Shown: positions 1 through 6,965 of the stretch, piece after piece
Numbering within the stretch: the first letter of the stretch is position 1
Layout of the letters: each line of letters opens with the position of its first letter
Source of the DNA: a virus
DNA: 64,000 bases
Direction: 5' to 3' (one strand)
IMG/VR virus record: IMGVR_UViG_3300047462_000282
Span: 1-64,000 of that record
Position numbers and translations under genes: made by a program
The notes under the pieces: generated by a model
What the model was told of the DNA's origin: nothing
Database searches by the model: none
Seen by the model: only the letters and a program-made list of their open reading frames with translations

Positions 1-127
1 TTATTCACTCCATATAGCAAAAGCCTATATGGAATAGTGGTACTGAAACGCTTATGAGGCAATCAAATGCTTGAAGAAAAGCTTTTTGAACCTCGGAACC
101 CAACGACTTTAGTCGTTGGTTATTCAG
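1..127 (+). mobile_element. Right-end remnant of an IS200/IS605-family element
   Basis: This stretch matches, with many substitutions, the tnpB end plus right terminus of the intact element at 1597-3175 read on its own coding strand. Both share the subterminal hairpin CCAACGACT-TT-AGTCGTTGG (100-119) and the sequence up to TTATTCAG; they diverge straight after, which places the element boundary near 127. Upstream, 9-bp arms TCCATATAG/CTATATGGA (9-17, 25-33) form a hairpin at the same place as a different-sequence hairpin in the intact copy. The rest of the element lies outside the window. It is a decayed copy in the opposite orientation to the intact one. Confidence 0.8.
3..74 (+). pseudogene. 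Decayed C-terminus of TnpB
   Basis: The frame ending at the TGA at 72-74 reads WNSGTETLMRQSNA, matching the last residues of the intact TnpB (FGNGATEAPMRQFNV). An in-frame TAG at 15-17 interrupts it, so this tnpB copy can no longer make a full C-terminus. The key observation is selection on the DNA/RNA hairpin rather than on the protein: the hairpin arms here have changed together while the reading frame has broken. Confidence 0.7.
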
Positions 128-539
128 CAATGTTCGCTCTGTATTAACGCAGAAACAATGGGATGCAGTAAAATCTCAAGTATATGGCAAAGCGTGGCAT
201 ACTTGTGAAATTTGTGGTGAAGTCGGTCCAAAGCATCCGGTAGAATGTCATGAAATTTGGAATTATGACGACAAGAATTTAATTCAAAAATTGGAAGGTA
301 TGATTGCCTTGTGTCCCGACTGTCACATGGTTAAACATATAGGTCTCGCCCAAACCCGAGGTAAAGGCGAAGCGGCTCTTCAGCATTTGATGAAAGTCAA
401 TAAAATGAAGCGCCCAGAAGCTGATGTTTATGTTAAAGGCTCTTTTTGGACTTGGGTTATGCGCAGCCGTAAACAATGGACTTTGGATATATCTTGCCTG
501 GAAGAGTATGGGATTGACGTCAATAAAATTAAAAAATGA
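128..539 (+). pseudogene. HNH endonuclease, 5' end lost at the IS boundary
   Basis: The open frame runs from the IS remnant to the TGA at 537-539 without a usable start before an internal ATG at 291. Read from 129 it contains a zinc/HNH core: CEICG, then HPVECHEIWNYD, then CPDCHMVKHIGLA, a pattern found in HNH nucleases. The ATG at 291 would drop the first CxxC and the ECHE segment, so the full nuclease cannot be made from it. The simplest reading is that the IS200/IS605 insertion removed the native start. A fusion or non-ATG start is possible but I see none. It overlaps the next gene by 32 bases. Confidence 0.65.
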
Positions 540-867
540 AGATCCTCGTAAAACTGGATTAAAAAATGGATTACGACAATTGACTATTGCACAATTGCAA
601 AGAGTGATTACTTATCCAGAAGAGATGGTACTAGATACCTATAATTATGAGGATGGGAAGTTTTGTCCCCTAGCAGTAGCCTTAGAGCTGGACAAAACCA
701 TGGTAGACCCTTCTCATGACAAAGTTTTTACCGAACTAACCAAACAAGGTTACAAGGTTTACAATACCCGAGGTATAGAGGGACAATTCTATACTACAAA
801 TCGTAAAGAAGATTTGCTAGAAGCTGCCATTGAAGTTCTTAAAGAAAAACAAGAGGAAACTGAGTGA
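508..867 (+). CDS. Hypothetical protein
   Basis: 119-residue protein of unknown function. I chose ATG 508 (MGLTSIKLKNEDPRK) because the reading before it lies entirely inside the HNH frame; GGAAGAG sits immediately upstream, closely spaced. The C-terminal half is rich in charged residues and ends in a helical EAAIEVLKEKQEE segment. Its last four bases overlap the GTG start of infC, so it is probably translationally coupled to IF-3. No membrane segment or metal motif is visible. Confidence 0.6.
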   Translation: MGLTSIKLKNEDPRKTGLKNGLRQLTIAQLQRVITYPEEMVLDTYNYEDGKFCPLAVALELDKTMVDPSHDKVFTELTKQGYKVYNTRGIEGQFYTTNRKEDLLEAAIEVLKEKQEETE

Positions 868-1400
868 GTAACGCACAAACAACTAATCAAAGAATTCGTA
901 TTAACAATCAAATCCGCATCCCACAAATTCGTGTGGTTTTAAGCGATGGAACCAATGCTGGCGTCATGGCAACACGTGATGCACTTAAGATGGCTCAAGA
1001 TCAAGTCCTAGATTTGGTAGAAATTAATCCAAGAGCTGTTCCGCCTGTCTGTAAGATTATGGATTACGGTAAGTATAAGTACGAAGAAAAAAAGAAAATG
1101 GCTGAAGCCAAGAAAAATCAAAGGCTTCAGGAATTGAAAGAACTCACTTTCCGTCCCAATACTGATGAGAATGACTTGAACCACAAGCTTCAGCAAGCCA
1201 AAGAATTTTTGGCAGAGGGACATAAAGTTAAGTTTACTATTCGCTTCCGTGGTCGTGAGATTACCCATCCTCAAGTAGGCAGGGATAAGATGGACTGGAT
1301 TTTGCAGCAGTTAGCTGGCTTGATTGCCCCTGCGCCCTCAACTTCCTTGGAAGGTAAATTTATGAGTATGATAGTTATGCCTACTAAACAAAAGGCATAA
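864..1400 (+). CDS. infC: Translation initiation factor IF-3
   Basis: 178 residues, the normal full length of IF-3. The N-domain (about 1-80) carries the typical RINNQIR and LVEINPRAVPPVCKIMDYGKYKYE segments, followed by the basic linker helix (EEKKKMAEAKKNQ) and a C-domain with ELTFRPNTDENDLNHKL, KVKFTIRFRGRE and the HPQVGRD segment. IF-3 binds the 30S subunit, discriminates start codons and prevents premature 50S joining. Start is GTG 864 overlapping the upstream stop, with AGAGG seven bases before. A phage copy would let the virus bias initiation. It is directly followed by tRNA-Arg. Confidence 0.95.
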   Translation: MSNAQTTNQRIRINNQIRIPQIRVVLSDGTNAGVMATRDALKMAQDQVLDLVEINPRAVPPVCKIMDYGKYKYEEKKKMAEAKKNQRLQELKELTFRPNTDENDLNHKLQQAKEFLAEGHKVKFTIRFRGREITHPQVGRDKMDWILQQLAGLIAPAPSTSLEGKFMSMIVMPTKQKA

Positions 1401-1407
1401 TTGGTAT

Positions 1408-1483
1408 CTCCCCGTAGTTCAGCGGACAGAACGTCAGTTTCCTAAACTGAATGCCGCAGGTTCGAATCCTGCCGGGGAGACCA
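1408..1483 (+). tRNA. tRNA-Arg(CCT)
   Basis: Full cloverleaf of 76 nt: acceptor CTCCCCG/CGGGGAG, D arm GTTC/GAAC, anticodon stem TCAGT/ACTGA around the loop TTCCTAA (anticodon CCT), T arm GCAGG-TTCGAAT-CCTGC, discriminator A and an encoded CCA. It reads AGG arginine codons, which together with AGA are frequent in these AT-rich genes. It lies seven bases after infC and is likely cotranscribed. No other tRNA was seen. Confidence 0.93.
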
Positions 1484-1513
1484 CAAATCTGCCAATAATT
1501 GATCATTCTTATT

Positions 1514-1596
1514 ATGAAGAACGGAACAATTTGCTCCAAACATGGTTGCGAAAAAAACTGAATACAAGAATGCCAATGGCACCTCTCAATTCACTT
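1514..1596 (+). pseudogene. Possible 5' fragment of the HNH gene split by the IS
   Basis: ATG 1514 opens MKNGTICSKHGCEK, with a CxxxxC zinc-ribbon-like start, then a stop after a run of seven A; in the neighbouring frame the sequence continues TEYKNANGTSQFTS up to the IS boundary. Beyond the IS the HNH reading resumes with FGDRKECKREYYQ. Related HNH proteins in this window begin with a CxxC zinc ribbon followed by CxxCxKQY, so this is plausibly the interrupted N-terminus, possibly also frameshifted at the A7 run. This is inference; the joint was not reconstructed to the base. Confidence 0.35.
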
Positions 1597-1765
1597 CTGA
1601 ATAACCAACGACTAAAGTCGTTGGGTTCTGAGGTTTCAAAAGTCTTGCTTCAGACATTGAATTGCCTCATAGGCGCTTCAGTAGCACCATTTCCAAACAA
1701 CTCTGTCTGTTTGGAAGTGATCAAGGCAGATGACTTTGCGATATTGAAAGCCGCATTAACATCCG
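1597..1765 (-). ncRNA. Candidate omega RNA (TnpB guide RNA) region
   Basis: TnpB nucleases use an RNA derived from the 3' end of tnpB and the right end of the element, with the guide taken from flanking DNA. Here that interval holds a 9-bp hairpin TTCCAAACA/TGTTTGGAA (1691-1699, 1708-1716) inside the tnpB 3' coding end and the right-end hairpin (1605-1624). The remnant copy at 1-127 keeps a hairpin at the same spot with different, still complementary arms, which supports an RNA role. The 5' limit given is approximate, and the guide would read into DNA below 1597. Confidence 0.45.
1605..1624 (-). repeat. IS605 right-end subterminal hairpin
   Basis: Nine-base arms CCAACGACT and AGTCGTTGG with a two-base loop. 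The same arms occur in the remnant at 100-119. In this family the transposase TnpA recognises such hairpins as single-stranded DNA. Confidence 0.85.
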
Positions 1766-2666
1766 CATGATCGCTGTGTTTGCAATGACAACAGCTAAAC
1801 CTCTTACCATTTCGTTTTCCAAGTTCGCCACATTTACTACAGTTTTGGCTGGTGTATGCTGGACGAATATGCAATACTGGAATACCTGCAAGTAGAGCTT
1901 TGTAGGCGATCATTGTGCCTAATTGATAGTAGCTCCAAGAGTTCAGAATATAACGGAATGATTTACTATTCTTTTTACTATTGAGAATACCTGTTAGTTG
2001 TTCTAACTTGATACCACAATTGTTGTCTTTAGCAAACTGAACAATCTGTTTGCTAATCTTATGATTAAGATACTTTACTTTTCTGGTTTCTTTACCTTTT
2101 GTTTCTTTCAACTTCTTATATAATTTTTGCTTATGCAAACTACTTCTTAATGCCTTATACTTCTTATGTATATGAGGTGCTTGCTTACCAAGCTTAATAA
2201 CTTTACCACTAATAGGTTCGGCAGCTACCGCACAATGAGATGTTGCATTCAGATCAACTCCAATAAAATTTTCCAATTGTTGCATAGGCTGATCTTGTTG
2301 CTCGAATGCAACATAAGCATAAGTAGCATCTAATTCAATCTGCTTGACCTTTACGATCTGATATTTACTCTCATTGTTTAGCGTTAATTTTAGAGGTACT
2401 ACTCTTATTTTAGAGCTTTCTACCTTGATCGACTGTGCCGGTGCTACTAACTTGATCTTCGTTGGATTGATGCGCTTGCACTTCTTGTTCTTGCCATACT
2501 TGCGGAGAATTTGATTGCTAATTGCTGAAGGCAGACCAATATTAGAGACATTAACTGATGATAATTTCATGCGATTTTTGATCGCATAGTTAGCTACCAA
2601 CGCCGCCTTCCGCAAATGTTCTGTTAGATCGGCATTATGTTTGATTTTGATAACTAATATACTCAT
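1650..2666 (-). CDS. tnpB: TnpB RNA-guided nuclease of the IS605 element
   Basis: 338 residues, slightly short for TnpB (typically about 370-400). RuvC-like catalytic residues are visible: Asp in IGVDLNATSH, Glu in GIKLEQLTG, and Asp in HADVNAAFNIAK; between them lies the zinc ribbon CSKCG...CCHC. All three acidic residues are present, so the nuclease looks active. TnpB cleaves DNA guided by the element's RNA and helps the element persist after excision. Its first four bases overlap the end of tnpA (ATGA), so translation is coupled. Confidence 0.93.
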   Translation of the reverse strand: MSILVIKIKHNADLTEHLRKAALVANYAIKNRMKLSSVNVSNIGLPSAISNQILRKYGKNKKCKRINPTKIKLVAPAQSIKVESSKIRVVPLKLTLNNESKYQIVKVKQIELDATYAYVAFEQQDQPMQQLENFIGVDLNATSHCAVAAEPISGKVIKLGKQAPHIHKKYKALRSSLHKQKLYKKLKETKGKETRKVKYLNHKISKQIVQFAKDNNCGIKLEQLTGILNSKKNSKSFRYILNSWSYYQLGTMIAYKALLAGIPVLHIRPAYTSQNCSKCGELGKRNGKRFSCCHCKHSDHADVNAAFNIAKSSALITSKQTELFGNGATEAPMRQFNV

Positions 2667-3061
2667 CGTGCCTTCTGTTCCAAGATATATTTTTCAACTG
2701 TGGCAGCAGAGATATGTCCCACGCTTTCGCAATAATAACTTCTTGTCCAAAGAGTTGGCAATCTAGTTTTCAATAATGGAAACTCTTCTCTCAATATATG
2801 AGATGATTTGCCTTTCAATTGCTGAACTACATAGTGCGGAGAATGAACTGGAGAGCATTTAATGAAGATATGAACATGATCAGGCATAATTTCCATAGTT
2901 TCAATCTGACAATCAATTGAAGAACTAATCTCAATAAGAAGTTCTTTTAGCCTAACTTCAATCTGATCTACTAAGACTTTACGACGATACTTTGGACACC
3001 AAATAATATGGTATCCAATGTTATAGATTGCCTTATTGCTATGTGTCCATCGTGCGCTCAT
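2663..3061 (-). CDS. tnpA: TnpA Y1 transposase (IS200/IS605)
   Basis: 132 residues, usual length. Contains IIWCPKYRRKVL, the HUH metal motif in MPDHVHIFIKC, and the C-terminal helix VEKYILEQ with the nucleophilic tyrosine. It cuts and rejoins single-stranded element ends at the subterminal hairpins. All catalytic features appear intact, so the element may still be mobile. Confidence 0.95.
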   Translation of the reverse strand: MSARWTHSNKAIYNIGYHIIWCPKYRRKVLVDQIEVRLKELLIEISSSIDCQIETMEIMPDHVHIFIKCSPVHSPHYVVQQLKGKSSHILREEFPLLKTRLPTLWTRSYYCESVGHISAATVEKYILEQKAR

Positions 3062-3150
3062 ACATTACCTTCTGACATGTATATATCAGAAGCTGTATAT
3101 ATTCAAATAAAAATAATATCTATCTGACAAATAACTGCTAACGCATTCAT

Positions 3151-3170
3151 CCAACCACTGAAGTGGTTGG
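3151..3170 (-). repeat. IS605 left-end subterminal hairpin
   Basis: Perfect nine-base arms CCAACCACT and AGTGGTTGG with loop GA, just outside tnpA on the minus strand. It is one base different per arm from the right-end hairpin. A TTG inside it can serve as the start of the downstream HNH remnant. Confidence 0.85.
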
Positions 3171-3913
3171 CTTTCTGCTTTGGAGATCGTAAAGAGTGTA
3201 AGAGAGAATATTACCAAGCTAATAAAGCATCAATCTTACGCTTGAAAAAAGAGTATAGACAGGATAACCTACCTCTCTTGAGAGAAAGAGATAAACAATT
3301 TTATTCTTCTCATAAAGAAGAAAAATTAGAATATCGACGCAGTTACTACGAAGAAAATAAAGAGCAGATCAAGAAAAATTCTGTTGAACGCCAGTATACT
3401 AAAAAGTATAGAGAAAAGAACCCAGAAAAAGTTAAACTTTATAATCAAGAGTATGGTAAAAATTATAGGGCAAACAATAAAGAGAAAATCAGAAAGAAAG
3501 ATCGTAAATACGAAACTGACCGCAGGCAAAATGATCCATCTTACAGATTGAGAAAGAATATCTCCAGATCAATCAATTTTTATCTATCTAAAGTCGGATT
3601 GAATAAAATGAATAGCTGTATGGATTATATTTCTTTTTCTATTCAAGAGCTTATTACTCATATTGAAAAACAATTTGAACCTTGGATGAGTTGGAACAAC
3701 CAAGGAAAGTATCAGGTAGAAATTTGGAAAGATGATGACATTTCTACTTGGACTTGGCAGTTAGATCATATCATTCCACAGAGTTCTTTTGATTTTTCTA
3801 AACCTGAAGAAATTAAGAAGTGCTGGGAATTATCTAACCTTCGACCTTACTCCGCAAAACTCAATGTTATAGAAGGAGATAGGAAGGTTGTTGGATGGCA
3901 AAAAATGGTATAA
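3167..3913 (+). CDS. HNH homing endonuclease, N-terminus replaced by IS sequence
   Basis: The first in-frame start is a TTG within the IS left-end hairpin, so the native N-terminal zinc ribbon is lost. What remains has a long charged coiled-coil of tyrosine-spaced repeats (EYRRSYYEENKEQIKKN and similar, about residues 15-130) and an intact C-terminal nuclease core: NNQGKYQVEIWKDDD, TWTWQLDHIIPQSS, and CWELSNLRPYSAKLN. The same core is found at 23353-24095 and 40683-41132. It overlaps the start of the next gene by 19 bases, typical of a free-standing homing gene lodged at a gene border. Whether any protein is made is unclear. Confidence 0.7.
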   Translation: MAFCFGDRKECKREYYQANKASILRLKKEYRQDNLPLLRERDKQFYSSHKEEKLEYRRSYYEENKEQIKKNSVERQYTKKYREKNPEKVKLYNQEYGKNYRANNKEKIRKKDRKYETDRRQNDPSYRLRKNISRSINFYLSKVGLNKMNSCMDYISFSIQELITHIEKQFEPWMSWNNQGKYQVEIWKDDDISTWTWQLDHIIPQSSFDFSKPEEIKKCWELSNLRPYSAKLNVIEGDRKVVGWQKMV

Positions 3914-4644
3914 TTCTCGCAGGCGGAACTGGCTCTCGTCTAGCCCCACTCACTAGTGTAGTTAATAAACATCTATTAGATCTTAATGGAAAGTTCATTA
4001 TAGATTATCCTATTGATACCCTGAAACAATTGGGTTGTCAAGACGTTACCGTTATTTTGGGTGGCAATCACTTCTCCCAAGTAGTGGGTTATCTTGGCGA
4101 TGGTAGTCGTTATGGAATGAATTTTAATTACGTTTACCAGCCTGAGCCCAAGGGAATCGCTCACGCAATCAGCTTGTGCGAAAGATTCGTTAGAGATGAT
4201 GTTGATTTTTCCGTCATCTTGGGAGACAATGTGTTTGAGAAGGCTCCACGTTGGAATAATCCTAACTGGAAAACTCATCCGCGTGCCCAAATTATGCTGG
4301 CAAATCATCCCTCTTTAACGCGCTTTGGTGTTGCCTCCATAGATGATAATAATAAAATTGTCAAAATTGAAGAAAAGCCTAAGTCATTAGACCCGCAATT
4401 TACTAACATGGCAATCTCTGGATGTTATTTGTTTACTCCAGTTTTCTTTGAGTACTTCAAAGAACTAAAGCCTAGTGCACGTGGTGAATATGAAATTACA
4501 GATATTATTAGAAAATATCTAGAGGCTGATAATCTTCATTACAGTATGGTTAATGGTTTATGGAGCGATGCTGGAACTCATGAATCTATAAGCTATGTCA
4601 ATCATTTTTTCTATCAAAAGGAACACGGAATCACTCAGATGTGA
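3895..4644 (+). CDS. RmlA-like sugar-phosphate nucleotidylyltransferase
   Basis: 249 residues. N-terminal LAGGTGSRLAPLT (residues 8-20) is the nucleotide-binding signature of glucose-1-phosphate thymidylyltransferase-type enzymes, followed by the conserved Lys-His-Leu-Leu and DYPI; VILGDNVF supplies the metal-binding Asp, and EEKP and GEYEITD are conserved later. These enzymes make NDP-sugar from NTP and sugar-1-phosphate. It is about 40 residues shorter than bacterial RmlA, so the allosteric C-terminal helices may be missing. Start ATG has AGGAAGG eight bases upstream. The next gene encodes a matching NDP-sugar epimerase/reductase. Confidence 0.88.
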   Translation: MAKNGIILAGGTGSRLAPLTSVVNKHLLDLNGKFIIDYPIDTLKQLGCQDVTVILGGNHFSQVVGYLGDGSRYGMNFNYVYQPEPKGIAHAISLCERFVRDDVDFSVILGDNVFEKAPRWNNPNWKTHPRAQIMLANHPSLTRFGVASIDDNNKIVKIEEKPKSLDPQFTNMAISGCYLFTPVFFEYFKELKPSARGEYEITDIIRKYLEADNLHYSMVNGLWSDAGTHESISYVNHFFYQKEHGITQM

Positions 4645-4650
4645 TATAAT
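4642..4650 (+). promoter_or_regulatory. Putative extended -10 promoter
   Basis: TGATATAAT (TGN followed by TATAAT) lies at the end of the preceding gene and 34 bases before the next ATG. No convincing -35 is present, as is often so for extended -10 promoters. It would drive the 4684 gene separately from the nucleotidylyltransferase. Confidence 0.4.
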
Positions 4651-4683
4651 AGTTGTTGATTGTTATTTCCTATTTGAGGTATC

Positions 4684-5589
4684 ATGAAAGTATTGACGAT
4701 TGGTAATGGATTTGTAGCCGAACATCTACCACATGAAATTTTGGGCGGCAATGAAAGAGTTGTTGCTAATAGTATTGGGCAGATGCAAAGTATTATTGAG
4801 CAATACAAACCAGATGTGATAGTTAATTGCATTGGCAAGACTGGTCGTCCTAATGTGGACTGGTGCGAAACCCACAAAGAAGAAACTGCATCTGCGAACG
4901 TAGTTCTACCAATCGTGTTGGCTGAAGTTTGTGCCAAGCATTCTGTTCGTCTTGTGCAGATTGGTTCCGGCTGCATTTACTTTGGCGAGTCTCCTAATTT
5001 TCATTATGTGCAAGCTGATGGTAAGCCTATGCCAGATGTTAGCTGGAATATGCCACACACCGTGACATTGCCAGCTAAAAAAATAGATGATGGCTGGATG
5101 GAAACGGACTTTGCTAATCCAAAGTCATTTTACTCAAAGAGTAAGTATGCTTGCGATTTAATGATTGGTAGCATGAGCCATGTAACCACTTTGCGCATTC
5201 GCATGCCAATCTCCACCCGAAACACCTCACGCAACTTGATTAACAAATTGCGAGGCTATAAACAAGTGATTGATATTCCTAACTCAGTTACTTTTATGGA
5301 TGACTTGGCTCGATGTGTAGATTGGGCGATTCAAAATGAAAAAACTGGAATATTCCACGTGACCAATCCAGAGCCTTTAACGGCAGCTCAAGTTATGAGA
5401 GAGTATCAAAAATATGTGCCATCGCATTCTTTCGAAATAATTAGCGAACAGCAACTAGATGGATTAACAACTGCTAAGCGTTCTAACTGTATTATTAACA
5501 GTGATAAATTGGCAGCAGCAGGATTCACTATGACACCAGCTAAACAAGCTCTAGCAGATTGTATGGCTAAATACGTTAAGAATTTATAA
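4684..5589 (+). CDS. NDP-4-keto-6-deoxyhexose epimerase/reductase-like SDR (NRS/ER type)
   Basis: 301 residues with a Rossmann start (MKVLTIGNGFVAEHL), the segment GRPNVDWCETHKEE, SGCIYFGE, the YSKSKYA catalytic Tyr-Lys pair, and LRIRMPIS...NLINKLRGYKQVIDIPNSVTFMDDL. This series is characteristic of the plant UER1/RHM C-terminal domain and mimivirus homologues that convert dTDP/UDP-4-keto-6-deoxyglucose to L-rhamnose by combined epimerisation and reduction, more than of bacterial RmlD. With the upstream nucleotidylyltransferase it suggests rhamnose-type glycan or DNA/virion decoration. No 4,6-dehydratase lies in the window. Ribosome site GAGGT is five bases before ATG. Confidence 0.85.
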   Translation: MKVLTIGNGFVAEHLPHEILGGNERVVANSIGQMQSIIEQYKPDVIVNCIGKTGRPNVDWCETHKEETASANVVLPIVLAEVCAKHSVRLVQIGSGCIYFGESPNFHYVQADGKPMPDVSWNMPHTVTLPAKKIDDGWMETDFANPKSFYSKSKYACDLMIGSMSHVTTLRIRMPISTRNTSRNLINKLRGYKQVIDIPNSVTFMDDLARCVDWAIQNEKTGIFHVTNPEPLTAAQVMREYQKYVPSHSFEIISEQQLDGLTTAKRSNCIINSDKLAAAGFTMTPAKQALADCMAKYVKNL

Positions 5590-5600
5590 TTGGAGATTTT

Positions 5601-5795
5601 ATGTCTAACAAGAATATTACTATTGATTTGAAGGCTCGTACTGACAAAGACGGAATGATTTTTTATGTCGGTAAGGTCAAGGCTCCGGTTTTGATTGATT
5701 GTGAGAAGGGCGCTGTCTTTTTGGTGTTCATTTCTGACAAAGGTGATGAACAACTTCAAATCGCTTTGATGGATAACAAAGACGTCGAGGATTAA
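5601..5795 (+). CDS. Hypothetical small protein
   Basis: 64 residues, unknown. Short beta-rich reading (FYVGKVKAPVLIDCEKGAVFLVFISD) with an acidic C-terminus (MDNKDVED). GGAG six bases before ATG. It follows the epimerase by 11 bases and precedes the next gene by one base, so it is an operon member. No motif recognised. Confidence 0.65.
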   Translation: MSNKNITIDLKARTDKDGMIFYVGKVKAPVLIDCEKGAVFLVFISDKGDEQLQIALMDNKDVED

Positions 5796-5796
5796 C

Positions 5797-6096
5797 ATGC
5801 CAATGCACTTTGAAGAGCTATGGGAAAGATGCGAAAAGCTGCATCAAGAAACCCAAGGCGAAGCGTCACTTATGGACGAGCTAATGATGAAGGTCAATCT
5901 TTACAAAGTGATTGATCAAAAGACAGAAGTTCCCGAAGACGAACGCCAAAAGCTAAAATCTCGCGCAATGGGCGAGATTTTATTGACGTTAACCGGATTG
6001 TCTTTAAAAGACAACATTAACGTATTCGAAGCTTTGAGCATCGCTTTACAATACCGTAGCGTTGAACACTACAGCCAAAAGTATTCAACTACTTAA
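5797..6096 (+). CDS. Hypothetical protein
   Basis: 99 residues, mostly helical and acidic (FEELWERCEKLHQETQ at the start). Contains EVPEDERQKLKSRAMGEILLTLTGLSLKDNINVFEAL, resembling the compact helical proteins common in phage accessory regions. Ends two bases before the stop of a convergent minus-strand gene, so this is the end of the first + strand operon. No function can be given. Confidence 0.65.
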   Translation: MPMHFEELWERCEKLHQETQGEASLMDELMMKVNLYKVIDQKTEVPEDERQKLKSRAMGEILLTLTGLSLKDNINVFEALSIALQYRSVEHYSQKYSTT

Positions 6097-6097
6097 C

Positions 6098-6445
6098 TTA
6101 GACTGCTTTGACAGTGTAAGCGAATGGTAGTAGAGGTGGTTTTGCGTTAAGTAGCTTCTGTACAGTTTGGGTAACTGCGTCAAGAGCTGCTTGGCTTGGT
6201 TGATTGAAGCTCACTTCTAATACATTGCCCTTAGCTTGAATGTCCTTGACAGCAGGCTTTGCTGTTGGTGGTAACGCATTCATAACCACTTTGCCTGGCT
6301 GAAGCTCTGGATGAGCTGGAGCTGGTAGGCTTTGTGGAGGTGGGGCAGATGGATCACCCAAGTGTTGCTGAGCAAGCTTGTTGATGATCTTTTGTTGATT
6401 GGAAGCAATCTTTAGTAACAATTCATTAACCTTCTTCTGATCCAT
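6098..6445 (-). CDS. Hypothetical Pro-rich linker protein
   Basis: 115 residues: an N-terminal helix (MDQKKVNELLLKIASNQQKIINKLAQQ), a proline/alanine linker (about 33-60), and a compact C-terminal alpha/beta segment (NVLEVSFNQPSQAALDAVTQTVQKLL). Such helix-linker-fold layouts are seen in other probable virion proteins of this genome. GGAG-like AGGAG is found six bases before the start. Unknown function. Confidence 0.6.
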   Translation of the reverse strand: MDQKKVNELLLKIASNQQKIINKLAQQHLGDPSAPPPQSLPAPAHPELQPGKVVMNALPPTAKPAVKDIQAKGNVLEVSFNQPSQAALDAVTQTVQKLLNAKPPLLPFAYTVKAV

Positions 6446-6465
6446 AAGTATCTCCTAGTTTCTTC

Positions 6466-6906
6466 TTACTTGAGTTTTTGTTGTAGTAAATAGACTGACG
6501 TTTCGCGGGAACTTGCAATTGCAGGCATCATATCTTCTAATCCCTGAGAAGCGCGACCCTCTTCCTCAAAGCAATCGTAGGCGCTCCTAGAGAATTTAAG
6601 AAATTCTTTCTCGATTGCCAAGGACATTTCCGTGGGTGAACCCTCCAAGCCGCTATACTTCAAAAGAACTTTATGTAGCAGGTCAGCCTGAAGATCATAA
6701 TTTAACACTTCACTACCAAATAGCCCCACAAATTTCTCAGCCGCAACGTCTAGGTCTTCTAATGCAGAATTATACAGTCTTTCAAATAACAAATGATCCC
6801 CATAAAATGGTTCGCCTTTGGTAGTCCAGTGACTATTCTGATGAATTAGAGCGATGGCTTTAAGAGTAGCTATATATAAAGCCGCGACTTTGCTGCACTT
6901 ATCCAT
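6466..6906 (-). CDS. Dps-like ferritin-fold protein
   Basis: 146 residues, close to Dps monomers. IHQNSHWTTKGEPFYGDHLLFERLYNSALEDLDVAAEKFVGLFG follows the Dps pattern; the usual inter-subunit ferroxidase ligands have counterparts at His26, His38, Glu42, Asp53 and Glu57. Dps dodecamers bind iron and protect DNA by removing peroxide. The basic N-terminal DNA-binding tail of some Dps proteins is absent. It is on the minus strand between two other minus genes. A general ferritin-like role is possible, but the residue spacing favours Dps. (Motif given in parts: HWTTKGEPF, DHLLFERL, LEDLDVAAEKF.). Confidence 0.75.
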   Translation of the reverse strand: MDKCSKVAALYIATLKAIALIHQNSHWTTKGEPFYGDHLLFERLYNSALEDLDVAAEKFVGLFGSEVLNYDLQADLLHKVLLKYSGLEGSPTEMSLAIEKEFLKFSRSAYDCFEEEGRASQGLEDMMPAIASSRETSVYLLQQKLK

Positions 6907-6965
6907 TGATTACCTGTTTATAACGGTGGAGGGAATTCCACAAAGATATGCTTTTATTAGTATCT

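Larger units (their letters stand above)
1597..3175 (-). mobile_element. IS200/IS605-family insertion sequence with tnpA and tnpB
   Basis: The element reads left end - tnpA - tnpB - right end on the minus strand. The right boundary (1597) is set by comparison with the remnant at 1-127. The left terminus carries a perfect hairpin CCAACCACT-GA-AGTGGTTGG (3151-3170), differing by one base per arm from the right-end hairpin (1605-1624), as expected for sites bound by a Y1 transposase; the exact left cleavage point, a few bases after 3170, is uncertain. There are no inverted termini or target duplication, as is normal for this family. It interrupts an HNH gene. Confidence 0.88.

Noticed and set aside
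1531-1770. 79-residue + strand ORF through the IS right end
   Set aside because: It runs antisense through tnpB and the terminal hairpin with no ribosome site; the tnpB frame on the other strand is clearly the coding one.
3902-3913. TGGTATAAT resembling an extended -10 inside the nucleotidylyltransferase start
   Set aside because: It lies within coding sequence just after the start codon, with no gene start at a suitable distance; AT-rich chance match.
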